Numbered from the stretch's first letter, positions 34,490-45,792 are shown. The stretch: DNA of 64,000 bases from Luscinia megarhynchos (GCA_034336665.1 CM067584.1:4816699-4880698), one strand, 5' to 3'. Translations and numbers: made by a program. Notes: a model not told the origin generated them from the sequence alone.

Positions 34490-34693
34490 TCCTCTCCCTC
34501 TCCTCTCTCCTCTCCTCTCCTCTCCTCTCCTCTCCTCTCCTCTCCTCTCCCTCTCCTCTCCTCTCCTCCCTCTCCTCTCCTCTCCTCTCCTCCCTCCTCT
34601 CCTCTCCTCTCCTCTCCCTCCTCTCCTCTCCTCCTCTCCTCTCCTCTCCTCCCTCTCCTCTCCTCTCCTCTCCCTCCTCTCCTCTCCTCTCCT
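34490..34693. repeat. TCTCC pentanucleotide array, ~200 bp
   Basis: TCTCC repeats with CCTC interruptions. It is the reverse complement of the GGAGA type seen at 25759-26108. Open frames on both strands are artefacts. Confidence 0.96.
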
Positions 34694-36779
34694 TCCTTTT
34701 CCCACCAATCTTCACCCCCACCCCTCCTTTATTTCCCTCCCTTAACATGTATCATAATAAATAACAATAAATAATAATTTCCCTCTGTGTCTGCCCTGAG
34801 CAGGAGCATCTCTCTCATTTTTCCTCCTCATTCCTTCCTCTGACACCCATTTTCTATAAAGAACAACCCCTTGAGATGACTGAAAAAACCAAAAATATCT
34901 TTTGAAAAAAAAAAAACCCCCAATGCTCTTAGGCCAGCATTGAGCATTGAATTTCAAATTATGGCAGAGGAGGATTTTGTCCTCTTAGAGTTTGGAGGGG
35001 GTGCAGGGGCTGAATATTATTTGTATTTTTCATATTGCCATATTAAATGGAATTGGTGCCAATTACAAATGTGCCAGTTACAAATGTGCCAATTATAAAT
35101 GTGGTTCTAAGCATTTTTTTAATCAAAATGGGTTGAGATTCACCTGACTACAGCCCAAACCTTTAGGGTCTGGGATAAATGGATAACAGTGAAGGAAAAT
35201 TTTCCCATTTCTTTTATCCCTTTCTTCTCACACTGGTGTGGGTTTAATCACCAGCCATGACGTGCCTTGTTTGTACCTTCTCATGTCTTCAGGCCCAAAT
35301 ATTGTACAATTTGAGTCGTGTTTCCCCTGCTTTAGGAAACACAGTTTTATTCTCTTGATGTACAGGATCAATGCACAACTTGAAACAGTATTTAAAAACC
35401 TTTGGAGAAGCCATCAATTCCTGGAGAGCTCTTTTGCAGCCCATCAATTCTGGGCAGATCTAATGAAAAGCAGAGTTTGAATATGAGACAGAGACTTATT
35501 CCACTCATTCTGCAGCGCCTTCATCTGTCACCGTGGCAGCAACATTATCAGATGTTCCTATTAAATCCTGGATTTATTTGTTGGGACTAATGGAGGGAGC
35601 AGGTTGCCATCTTTTGGATCACCACATGGAAGAGCAGCTGCACCTTTTCCTTTATTGCCAGAATTGTTTTTTTTGTTTTTAAAGAATGTGCCCCATTCCC
35701 TACATGATGCTCTGGCCCCAGAAGCTCCAGGCTCGTGGAAGGTCCAGCTCCATGGAATTTTGGGGTGAAATGGCAGGAATTCAGCAAGCTGGGAGTGTTG
35801 GAGGTCAGGAGAACGCTCTGGGGGAATCATTATGGGATTCCTGACACCTTCTCTGCTCTTCCCCGCGGGCTGAGGTTGAGTTCAAACTCACTTGGGTCTG
35901 CAGCTCTGCGAGGAGCGGGGACCACAAACTTCTGGGGGGGCAAAAAGAGCTTTAAGTGTCAAAAGCTGAGTTGGCTTCAATTTTGGAAGGTGCATCTGGG
36001 CACCCAAAGTTATGGAGAGGCTCCCAAAGGGTTTCTCACCATTTATGGATAAGGAATTCCAAGGACAGCACCGTGTTTGAGGGACTCATTGCTGTCCCCA
36101 AGCTTTGTCTGACCCCCAGGCTTCCATCCTTATCCAATTCCATAGGAAATGATCCCAAGAGCACTCAAAGCAATTATTAATGGCTTTCTAATTAGAACAT
36201 CTAGTTTGTTTATTTGATTTGGCCCTCCATGGCAGAAAATCAAAGGTTCCTGTGCATCTCATGCCGAGTTTTTCATCAGTGGGGCTTTTTGTCAGGAGCT
36301 AGACATGCCATAAAAAACAGATCAAGCCATTTAAAAGAAATATTTTGCCCAAGGAACAATAATAAGGCTTAGAAGGCTTTTTCTTCTTTCTAGGAGTTTC
36401 CTTTAGGGAAACCTTTTCATTTCCTGATTGAAAGATCAAATCTGCCCATGGAGGGAGCAGTGGGGTGTGGATGATTTTTCTCCTGATCTCTAGAAAAACA
36501 CACTCAGTTAAAGAGTCCGTGGAGAGGTTCTGCCTTAAAGCAGAAGGCATGTGTGTGATTGGAGAGGAGGATTAGGAATTTATCTGTAGGGAAGGCAAGG
36601 AAAGCTTCAAATCCAGTTCACAGTGTCAGTGGAACTGTCAGGGTGACATTACAGGGCTTTAAAACCTGGAATGCACTCAGCAAGGGTGACCCAATAAATC
36701 ATAAAGTTCTCTCTTTGGTGCACCCAGTCTGGCCTGCAGGTGGTTTAAAAGTTGGTGAATGCTTTCATCTCAATTAGAA
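34694..36779. other. Non-coding, no gene seen
   Basis: About 2.1 kb of unique sequence. It includes a 15-bp triple repeat at 35056-35104. No exon could be supported. Confidence 0.45.
35056..35104. repeat. Short tandem repeat, 15-bp GTGCCAATTACAAAT unit
   Basis: Three copies of 'gtgccaattacaaat' with single-base changes. Confidence 0.93.
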
Positions 36780-36965
36780 ATTAATAGCTGTGTTTTAATT
36801 CAGCTTGTATCAAATTGACCAATTTTACAAAGCATTATATAATCCCATAGATTCCTAAATTGCTTATTATCAAGATGTGCAATTTCTTAGGCTAGTATGC
36901 CTCTAATCACATCTAACACTATCATGTTTGTTTAATTCCTGTAGTTATTAATTATCATTTGGCTT
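36780..36965. promoter_or_regulatory. Candidate conserved noncoding element
   Basis: AT-rich, non-repetitive sequence with many TAAT/ATTA cores ('cctgtagttattaattatca', 'gaccaattttacaaagcatt'), no open frame and no retroelement similarity. Composition alone suggests a conserved regulatory element. This is inference. Confidence 0.3.
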
Positions 36966-37420
36966 TTTATGAACTACAAACAGACCTTTAATAGGGCCTG
37001 GAGAAGGAACTGGAGGCTGCAGCATCTTTGTCCCGTGTCTCCTGTCTGTTGTTTCTCTGCATTTTCCATACCAAGACCTCTTTCCATTTCCAGACCTCTC
37101 TTCTGTCAGTCCATGCCAATTTTGGGATCCCATTCCCATAGAAATACAATAATTGAACAAGATCAATGATAATTTTGTAGAATTTAGAATTTCCACCAAC
37201 ACCAATTTTTTTCACTCGGTCTGAGACATGCCAAAAACAAAAATACACTTTTATCTCCAGCTTAGATTTTTATAAGGAAAAGGTTTCCATTCCATGCATT
37301 GAAGAAGCCATCCTATCCCCACCCCCATCATCCTACAAAATATTTCAGGCTTGATTCCAAGCACCTTGATTTAATACTTGGGCTGGATCCAAGTCTGAGT
37401 GGAGCTCAGGGTGGGATATG
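36966..37420. other. Non-coding, no gene seen
   Basis: Unique sequence with small frames only. Confidence 0.5.
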
Positions 37421-37605
37421 GAATCACAGAATCAGGGAATGGTTTTGGGGGGGAAGGGAACATCGAAATCATCACATTCCAACCCCCATCCATGGGCAGG
37501 GACACCTTCCCCTATCCCAGGCTGCTCCAAACTCCATCCAGCCTGGCCTTGGACACTTCCAGAGCTCCAGGGGCAGCCACAGCTCCTCTGGGCACCAATG
37601 GATAC
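37421..37605 (-). mobile_element. CR1 LINE 3' fragment
   Basis: 'gaatcacagaatcagggaat', 'atgggcagggacaccttccc', 'actccatccagcctggcctt' and 'ctccaggggcagccacagct'. Confidence 0.87.
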
Positions 37606-37777
37606 AGGATGCTCGTAGGATCTGTTTGTGGAATTATTACAGTGGAAATAAGAGTAAGACAAGGGGAAACAGCCAGCAGAGAAGGGAATCCAAGGAAAAA
37701 ATGAGCTTTAAGACAAGCTTAACTCTGTACAACACTTGGATTTATATTCCAGTTTGTTTGTGTGTGCACAAGATCTC

Positions 37778-38398
37778 AAGAGATCAGGAACTGCCCCATT
37801 TCCATGGAACAGATCAGGAATTGCCCCTTCCCCATGGAACAGATGAGGAACTGCCCCATTCCCATGGAACAGATCAGTAACTGCCCCATTTCCATGGAAC
37901 AGATCAGGAACTGCCCCATCCCCGTGGAACAGATCAGGAACTGCCCCATTTCCATGGAACAGATCAGGAACTGCCCCATCCCTGTGGAACAGATCAGGAA
38001 CTGCCCCATTTCCCATGGAACAGATCAGGAACTGCCCCATTTCCATGGAACAGATCAGGAACTGCCCCATCCCTGTGGAACAGATCAGGAACTGCCCCAT
38101 CCCCATGGCAGAGATCAGGAACTGCCCCATTTCCATGGAACAGATCAGGAACTGCCCCATCCCTGTGGAACAGATCAGGAACTGCCCCATTTCCACAGAA
38201 CAGATCAGGAACTGCCCCATTCCCATGGAATAGATCAGGAACTGCCCCATCCCTGTGGAACAGATCAGGAACTGCCCCATTTCCATGGAACAGATCAGGA
38301 ACTGCCCCATTCCCATGGAACAGATCAGGAACTGCCCCATCCCTGTGGAACAAATCAGGAACTGCCCCATTTCCATGGAACAGATCAGGAACTGCCTA
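37778..38398. repeat. Minisatellite, 30-bp unit, ~20 copies
   Basis: Unit 'aacagatcaggaactgcccc' plus 'atttccatgg', alternating with a variant ending 'atccctgtgg', giving a loose 60-bp dimer. Since 30 is a multiple of 3 and the unit has no stop, both strands stay open (plus 231 residues of EQIRNCPI; minus 251 residues of MGQFLICS). One extra base near 38010 shifts the frame. Not a gene. Confidence 0.96.
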
Positions 38399-38859
38399 AC
38401 AGAGGTACTGACCCCAGTGGAGCTCCCAGCTGGATCTACAGCTCTCAGATATCCTGAGCTCATTAAGGAGCTTGAAGACCTTCACCTAAAGCTGCAAAAC
38501 TGCAGCTGGCAGATTTCCTGAGCTGCTCAGATGTCACAGGGACCAGCTCAGTGACAGCAGAGCTCCAAACCCTCCTCAGAGCCGAGCATGCCCACGCCCA
38601 GGCGCCTAAATGTTTTAATAAATAAGGTTTTGATTTTTTGCATGTAATCAATATGAGAATTACCTGAGGAAACACGGGTTGCAGAACAAAGGGCCTGTTC
38701 CAAAAAGCAGCCAGGCTTTTTGTTTTTGTTCCAAATGGAAGCAGAATACACAGACCTGCTCATATTTCAGCACTCAGCTCAGCGCCCGCGTTTGTCCCTC
38801 GGAAGGGCTTTGATGGGAATGTTTGATGGGGCATTTTCCTGAATAGGGATATTTTTCTG
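38399..38859. other. Non-coding, no gene seen
   Basis: Unique sequence. No supported exon. Confidence 0.5.
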
Positions 38860-39350
38860 TGCTGCCTCCAAAGGGATGTTCCAGGGCTGTTGCCTGTGAT
38901 TTTTCAGCGGCGTGAAATGCGCTGGAATTGTTTATCCCAGCTCTGTCTGCCTAATGTGCCCAATCAATCTGTCTCTGAGGTGGAGCCGCATGCTCCAATA
39001 ATCGCCGCGCCACCACACAACATCTTGCTTATTTTTACTCTAAATTATGATCGGCTTGGAAATGAACTCTGAATTTGATTTATCAACAGCTCTGATGCTA
39101 ATTCACCAATGAAGTCATGGTGCTCTGAGACTAAATATTAGCACTAATGAGAAAACATCGCTTCCACGTTTTGTTTCCACTGTGTATGGACAGCTCCTAA
39201 AGTTGTGTGTAATTAATTCATGTAATCATTAACTGGGCAAGCACTTCCACGGGAATCAGTTTACCTGGATTAGAGATTACCAGCAAATGTGAAACCAGGC
39301 CATGTTCAACTACCAGAGAATATTTACGCTGCATTTTTATTGTTTAAAAA
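38860..39350. promoter_or_regulatory. Candidate conserved noncoding element
   Basis: Non-repetitive sequence with features unlike its surroundings: CpG-bearing 'aataatcgccgcgccaccac', then AT-rich homeodomain-like stretches ('gtgtaattaattcatgtaat', 'ctaaatattagcactaatga'). It lies ~3.5 kb upstream of the 54-bp exon, so it would be intronic if that gene extends upstream. Conservation cannot be tested here. Confidence 0.35.
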
Positions 39351-40659
39351 TGGAAATGTGTCTTCTGTAGAGGAGGGCTGGTTGTGTCCTGTCAGCCTCC
39401 AGCAGGAGGGACAGAGCAGGCATTGGGTTTCAAACCAGGATGTTCCTCCTCTTTGAAAACAGAGGCACCAGAATTGAAGGGTTTGAATTGCAATGTCTAA
39501 ACCTGGATGAAGCCAAGGTGTCCAGACTGAGGCAGCTGAGAGAGTCTGGGACTCAAAAATGCAGAATTTTCCCTGCCAGGATCTGGGTTTGGGTTTTTTC
39601 TGGAGCAGTCATTTGTCTGAGACTCCTGTGACATTGTGAGCCTTTGCACCATCTCCTTTCAGGGATAAAACAAACTCCACTCCATCCAAACTTCTCCCCA
39701 GAGACTGATGGGCTTGCCAGCCCTTCCATAGATTACATCCCTGTCTCCTGCTGGGAATTCTGGCAGTGAGTCACCCAGACATCCACAGCCATTCCTGAGG
39801 CTCACAAAGACTTTCCTGCTCTGCAGGATGAGTGATGGTGAGGGATCCATCCTCCAAAATGAGCACAAAGAACAAACTCTGTATTTCCAACACACAATAG
39901 ACCTGTTCCCAAAACCTGGGCGGCCAAACTTTGATTTAGCAAACACCAGGGAATTGTTTCAGGCTGATTTCATCTGTCTGAAGTGACTCTGGGTGAGGCA
40001 GAGTGTTCATCTCTGCCTGATCCCCGAGGAGTTTGCACTGCAGCGAGGCTGCTGTGAGCACAGAGGGAAATGCCAGAGCTGGAATTGGGCACAGAACTTG
40101 GTATTCCCTCCTGGAATTACTTGGTAGGGAGGTGTCACATCCTAGAGATCATGTTGGGCTGGATTCCAGCTTGTCTGAGGTGTCCTGTTGGGAGGCAGAG
40201 CAAGGAATTAAGAATGTGTGAGAGTGTTGAACACAGAAGAGGTGAGAGAGAGAGAAAAGCACTCTGGAAACGAGGTCACTCAGACCCCAGTCCAAATCCT
40301 TGAAAGCTCCCCAGTTCCAGTGGGAATTCCAGTTACATCCCTACTGCTGTGCTTTCCAAGTCCCAGGATAAGGATTTTTATTGATGTTTGGCAGAAAATC
40401 TAGGTTTTGATGGCTGCACCTACAAAAAACAGAAGTCCAGGCTGAACTCTAAACTCTATTTTTAATAGAACTTTATTGTGTGATATTCTCAACCTAAGTA
40501 AAACTGATAGAATTCAGTGCAGTGTCAAATAAATGTAAAAGACAAATAATCCAGATTGCAATGTTGGCAACTGCATTTGCATGTTTGGATGCCTGAGGGT
40601 TGAGCTGAACATCAGTGGTGGCTGCCAGAGGAAAAGTGGGCAGGACATGTTGGAAAACA
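39351..40659. other. Non-coding, no gene seen
   Basis: Unique sequence, probably intronic to the plus-strand gene. Small frames only. Confidence 0.45.
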
Positions 40660-41350
40660 TCTTTTTCATGCAGGACAGAGTCTCCATGAATTTTGGGTAC
40701 TACTGTTCTCGTGCAGGCCAAAATCTCCCTGAATTTTGGGTAACACCTTTTTCATGCAGGCCAGAATTAACCTGAATTTTGGATAACACCTTTTTCATGC
40801 AGCCAGAATCTCCCTGAATTTTGGGCAACACCTTTTTCATGCAGACCATCCATTCTCATACAGAATTAACCTGAATTTCAGGTAACACCTTTTCATGCAG
40901 GCCAGAATCAACCTGAATTTTGGGTAACACCTTTTTCATGCAGGCCAGAATCAACCTGAATTTTGGGTAACACCTTTTTCAGGCAGGCCAGAATCAACCT
41001 GAATTTTGGGTAGCACATTTTTCATGCAGACCATCCATTCTCATACAGAATTAACCTGAATTTTGGGTAACACCTTTTCATACAGGCCACAATCAACCTG
41101 AATTTTGGGTAACACTGTTCTCATGCAGGCCAGAATTAACCTGAATTTTGGGTAGCACTTTTTTTCATGCAGGCCATCTGTTCTCATGCAGAATTTCCCT
41201 GAATTTCAGGTAATACCTTTTCAATGCAGACCAGAATCAACCTGAATTTTGGGTAACACCTTTTTATACAGGCCACAATCAACCTGAATTTTGGGTAGCA
41301 TCGTTCTCATGCAGGCCATCTGTTCTCATGCATAATCTCCCTGAATTTTT
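40660..41350. repeat. Minisatellite, ~44-bp unit, ~15 copies
   Basis: Unit 'catgcaggccagaatcaacc' followed by 'tgaattttgggtaacacctt' and a T run. Some units carry an insert of about 20 bp ('accatccattctcatacaga'), which recurs near 40845, 41030 and 41170. Confidence 0.93.
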
Positions 41351-41426
41351 GGTGGCTCCAGCTACTCCAGCTGGTTTTGAGGGCAGCACTTGAGCTCCAG
41401 CAAAGCTGCTGAGCTGGGAACCTATC

Positions 41427-41974
41427 TGTGGGGGTTGGATTGTTGGACGGTCGCAGGACAGACTCAGGAGCTCACTATGTTTTGTTCTTCAGGTTTGTAT
41501 TTTATTATGAGGAGTGGGTGTAAGAGAGAGATGATAAGAGAGAGCTTAGACAGAGAGGTTAGAGATTAGAGGTAAGAGACAAGAAACAAGAGAGAAGAGA
41601 GCGATTTTCCATTTACAGTACAATAAGTATTCTTCTATGATGAATATTCTAATTTCTAATAACCAATCTAATGCAATATGCTAATTTCCTAATGTTTGCA
41701 TGCAACCTATAGGAATCACTAAACTACCATGTTTTATGGCTTTCTTATCTGTAACCCTTATCTTCAGACCTTTCCTGCCAGGCTTGGGGCAGGATGTCTG
41801 TTGGTTCTTTGGTATTTGTGGCATTTGGTATCATCTAAACAAAGGGAGAGGCCTCAAACCTTAACATAACTATTTTCAGTGTCTATGTCAAAGACTGCTA
41901 ACATCTCTATTTCATCTGTTGTTTCAGAACTACTTGCTAGGCACTCATAAGATTTTGCTCTTCCCTCCCCAACA
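41427..41974 (-). mobile_element. Endogenous retrovirus LTR, family A copy 3 (3' LTR)
   Basis: A 548-bp copy of the LTR at 14744-15301, TGTGGGGG to CCCCAACA. The plus-strand sequence just beyond its right end, TCTCCCCCATTTCATTGAAC, reads on the minus strand as AAATGGGGGAGA directly before TGTTGGGG. That is a polypurine tract abutting a 3' LTR, so this copy keeps the edge of the internal region and fixes the family's orientation as minus. Confidence 0.85.
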
Positions 41975-42423
41975 TCTCCCCCATTTCATTGAACAGCTAA
42001 CATGTCAGATAAGCAGATGGTGTTGGAGCCTGCTGACTTAGCTAAAGCAACCCAGACATTTGTCTTGGGCTGATTCACTGGTAACACTTCAACACCTCTC
42101 CAGTGTCACTTGGACTTCCACAGGGAGGATTTGCATTCCTTAAATTCCCACTGCTAAATCTTTTGTCTTCCTCCCCTGGCTGGGGATTTATGTAAATTGT
42201 GCTCGTATCAGGAGCTGTGTTTGAAGTGTGTGGCTGCTTGGATGCAACATTTAATAAGTTTAGAGTGGAGATCTGTGGGGCGTGTGGGCTTGAGAAGTCA
42301 ATAGTGGGAAACTAATCCAGGCCTAGAGCCCAAAACCCGCTGAACCCTCCCAGCTCTCACAGGGGAACAACTCCAGACTTGGCTTAATTAGCTGTTTGCA
42401 AATTTGGATGGAATAATAAAATC
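41975..42423 (-). mobile_element. Possible remnant of ERV internal region, then unique DNA
   Basis: The first ~20 bp are the polypurine tract of LTR A copy 3. How far retroviral sequence continues is unclear. No open gag, pol or env frame is visible and none should be inferred. Confidence 0.4.
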
Positions 42424-42625
42424 ATAATGGAATGGTTTGGGTGGGAAGGACCTGAAATCCCACCCAGTGTCACCCCTGCCATGGCAGGGACACCTCCCAC
42501 TGTCCCAGGTAGTTCCAACCTGGCTTTGGGCACTGCCAGGGATCCAGGGGCAGCCACAGCTGCTCTGGGAATCCCATCCCAGCCCCTTTCCCAATATTTC
42601 TTCCCAAACTCCCATCCAAATATGG
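42424..42625 (-). mobile_element. CR1 LINE 3' fragment
   Basis: 'taatggaatggtttgggtgg', 'gccatggcagggacacctcc', 'gccagggatccaggggcagc' and 'tttcttcccaaactcccatc'. First of two back-to-back CR1 ends. Confidence 0.88.
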
Positions 42626-42812
42626 AATCCTGGAATGGTTTGGGTTGAAACAGACATTAAATCCCATTCAGTGCCACCCCTGCCATGGCAGGGACACCTC
42701 CCACTGTCACAGTGCTCCAGCCTGGCCTTGGGCACTGCCAGGGATCCAGGAGCAGCCACAGCTGCTCTGGGAATTCCATCCCACCCCTCACACCCTCACA
42801 GGGAAGGATGGG
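42626..42812 (-). mobile_element. CR1 LINE 3' fragment
   Basis: 'gaatcctggaatggtttggg', 'gccatggcagggacacctcc', 'gggatccaggagcagccaca' and 'cacaccctcacagggaagga'. Ends ~60 bp upstream of the 54-bp exon. Confidence 0.88.
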
Positions 42813-42875
42813 CAGAGAGTTCTGCCACAAATGGGCCAAACCCAAAATGTTCACTGCGTGTCACTGACTTTGCAG

Positions 42876-42929
42876 CTCGTTCTCCTGCTGGTTTGTGTTG
42901 TCCTGCTGCAAAAGTTTCCAGTACTTCAG
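42876..42929 (+). CDS. Internal 54-bp coding exon, probable membrane segment
   Basis: This is the best internal exon candidate in the window. It follows TGACTTTGCAG, a sound acceptor with a branch-point-like CACTGAC, and is followed by CAG|GTAAGAATT, a strong donor. It is 54 bp (18 codons) and reads LVLLLVCVVLLQKFPVLQ: eleven hydrophobic residues, then a lysine, which would suit a transmembrane helix leading into a cytoplasmic tail. Joined to the terminal exon at 46949, only this frame stays open; the +1 frame meets TGA within six codons. I infer that it is the penultimate exon. It sits between CR1 insertions at 42812 and 43018, so a chance exon in intron DNA is not excluded. The family is unknown to me. 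Confidence 0.55.
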
Positions 42930-43017
42930 GTAAGAATTGGGCAGTGCTGGTTATAGAAATTAAAATGGAAATTAAAAGACAAAAATTAAATAGAAAATTT
43001 TCAGAAAATGCTGTGAA

Positions 43018-43245
43018 GGGACACAGGAGCTCAGAGGAGCTGTGGCTGCCCCGCATCCCTGGCAGTGCCCAAGGCCAGGCTGGAGCTCCCTGGGACAGTG
43101 GGAGGTGTCCCTGCCATGGCAGGGTGGCCCTGGGTGGGATTTAAGGTCCCTTTCAACCCAAACCATTCCCTGATTCCATGTTAAATCCCTCCAGGGATGG
43201 GGACTCCACCACCAGCCCGTTCCAGTGCTTGAGGACACAACCCCA
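43018..43245 (+). mobile_element. CR1 LINE fragment
   Basis: 'gcagtgcccaaggccaggct', 'gtgtccctgccatggcaggg' and 'tttcaacccaaaccattccc' give a plus-oriented CR1 end to about 43178. 'ccctccagggatggggactc' just after it resembles CR1 in the opposite sense. Confidence 0.82.
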
Positions 43246-45039
43246 GGGCTGTATTTATTTGTCTGAATTTTTTTTCTTATTTATTTGACGGAATTGGATC
43301 TGCTTTTTTTTTTTTTTTTTGTCTCTTGGAGGCCAAAGCAGCTGAAAAGGCCCAGCTTAGGTCACAGCTGGGTTGTTTCAGTCCCTGCACAAACAGCCCT
43401 CACCTCAAAGAGCTCCAAGGACGAGCAGGGGCAGGACTGAAGCTTCTCATTTTCCAGCTCATAAAATGACTTGTGCAAGGTCACATCTGAGTGTCTCAGG
43501 TATTAGTTCCATAGCAGGAGTGAAAAAAAAAAAAAAAAGAAATTACCTCAGAACCTAGAAGAAAAACACTTCTAAAATTAATTCTCTGCAACTTAGGTGA
43601 TTTGGAATGTGTTTTGTTGATCTCTGAATCTGTAAAAATAGAATAGTGACAGCTTTGTGCAGAGTGAACAGCATCATCAGTGTTTTCCATCATTTTACTG
43701 GATGAGTGCTGGCACAACTGTCCCCACATTTTCCACAGCCAAGGCTGTGTCCTGGAAAAGCTTTTGGGGGGCTCAGGTGTCACCTACAGTCACCTCAGTG
43801 TAAATAAAAACTGAGCCCTTTGCAAATGCAAAGTTATTTTCCAGGGAAGGGCAGGACTCTGTGGGACAGTCCTGGTGTCCCCCCTTTGACCAGGAAGGTT
43901 TGAATTGCTCTTGGGGCTGTTTTCTGGGTTCCAGAGGCATCTCAAGGGCTGTCAGGGGTGGTGGCATCTGTGTTTTCAGCCTTTACTGGAGGACAAAGCT
44001 TCTGACATTCATTTGACACAACTATTTCTTTAATTTTTCTTAATGAAATCCAGGCCTCAAAAGAGGGAGAAGAAGAGCAGCACAAGGGCCAGGCCTGAGA
44101 ACCCCTCATTATCCTAAAAATACTCTACAAATTAGCCTGCAACATCCTGGTTCTATTTAACCTGCAAATTAACCTGATTTTGTTTTGAGATTAACATCTC
44201 TTTTGTTTTATTTTTTACACTGCTAAAGGATATCCACCCTCCTTCCACCCAGTGACCCTTACTGCTGTGATTGATATGTGCACAGAGCTTAGAGCTGAAA
44301 ATTAGTGAGAGATTCTGTAAAGTCACTGGAAAAGGGCTGGAAAACCCTGTGTTTATCACTTTTCAGAGATGCTGAGGACATCCTGGTGCCTCTGAGTCCC
44401 GTTTGGAGCTGCAGCCAGGCCTCAGGTGCTTAATGGGCTGTGTGTTATTGCTGCCCAGCCAGGACCTCCATCCCTCAGCTCTCCAGAACACAAACAGTCC
44501 TTGGCTTTTATGGAACCATAAAGAGCTGCCTTAAAGCTGAGGCCAAACTCAGCCCTGACAGGGGCTGGCACAGATATTGCTCAATCCAGGGGAGATCTGG
44601 GTTCTTGTGAATCCACAAGTGAGCACAGCTGTCCTGTCAAATTTCCCCCAGCAGCTTGTCCTCCACATCCCTGCCACTCAGCTGGTGTGTCACATCGTAT
44701 TTTCAGCTGAATTCCAGCTCTTGGAAGGATTTTGGGATCTCTCCAGCGTTCTGCAGGGGATCCACATCAAGAGGAACTCTGACCCTGCACAACTTCCCAA
44801 TTAGCCTTAATGCCTTTGCTTTTTCCATGCTTTTTTTTTGGGATGAAGTGCACCGAGCAATGAAAATTTGGGATAAATTAGCTCTGTGGTCTTCACTTAA
44901 AGTTTGGCCTGGAAAATCAGAAGGCATTTGTTCCAATATTGGATTATGTGTAGGATATCTCCAGCTATAATGAGCTCAGGTTTGCTGGCAGCGTTAGAAT
45001 CAACTCTCGCCTCTCTCTCTCCTGCTGCATGTGTTTTTC
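43246..45039. other. Presumed intron, no exon seen
   Basis: Lies between the 54-bp exon and the terminal exon. Contains poly-T (43302-43320) and poly-A (43527-43540) runs. 44850-44960 is AT-rich and unique. Confidence 0.5.
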
Positions 45040-45190
45040 TCCCTCAGAGCATATTTCTTTCGACTTGATCAGCTCATCTCTTGCAGATGATAAAATTATC
45101 TGCAAAGATTTGTATCTGATGTTGTGCCATAAATCATATTTAGTCGTAGGATTAACATTTGCAAGCGTAGAATATTTATGGAAGGGGGAA
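45040..45190. promoter_or_regulatory. Candidate conserved noncoding element in intron
   Basis: Unique AT-rich sequence with no repeat similarity ('gatgataaaattatctgcaa', 'ccataaatcatatttagtcg'). It resembles deeply conserved intronic enhancers in composition. Inference only. Confidence 0.3.
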
Positions 45191-45792
45191 AGAAAAAAAA
45201 ATAAAAAAGAAAGGAAAAAGCAGATGGGGGGCTGGCAGTTTCTGAGGATTTACATAACGAAGAGCTGGGATTCAGGATGGATCTGGCAGGGTTTGGAAAT
45301 ATGTTTGTACAAGGTGTGGATGTGCTCAGCTCTGGTGAGCAGCAGTGGAGCTGCTTTGACAGTGTTTGTCCTGGGGAGGTTGGATGATAAAGAACGTGGG
45401 GAATCGTGACCTTGGGTGAGCAGCTTTGTCCTGGAAGCAGTAAACAGATGTTCCAGCTGTGCTGGCACCACGGAGTAAACCCCTGTTCCAGCTGTGCTGG
45501 CACCACCCCTGCTGCCAGCTAGCTCTGCCTTTGACATTCCCAGGCTGGTCTGGGCACGCTGGAAACGCTCAGCACCTTTCCAGGCACTGGAAAAGGGATG
45601 GATTTTGGAAGCTGCTGGCTTTGCAAACCCCTTGGTTTGTTTTTCTGAGCTGGGTCATCCAGAAGAGTCAGAATTGAGCAGTTTGAGCATCTGCCCACAA
45701 ACTGGGGAGAGGGAGAGAGGGAGACCAGCTCCCTCTGCTCTGGGGCCAGCACTGCCAGGTGGGGGATCCATCCCAGAGTGGGGACACAGGTC
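45191..45792. other. Presumed intron, no exon seen
   Basis: A ~25-bp block ('tgttccagctgtgctggcac') occurs twice, near 45450 and 45486. Otherwise unique. Confidence 0.5.

Noticed and set aside
37708..38463. Both-strand 231- and 251-residue repeat proteins
   Set aside because: The 30-bp unit without stops explains both. There is no codon preference, and a one-base slip near 38010 breaks the frame.
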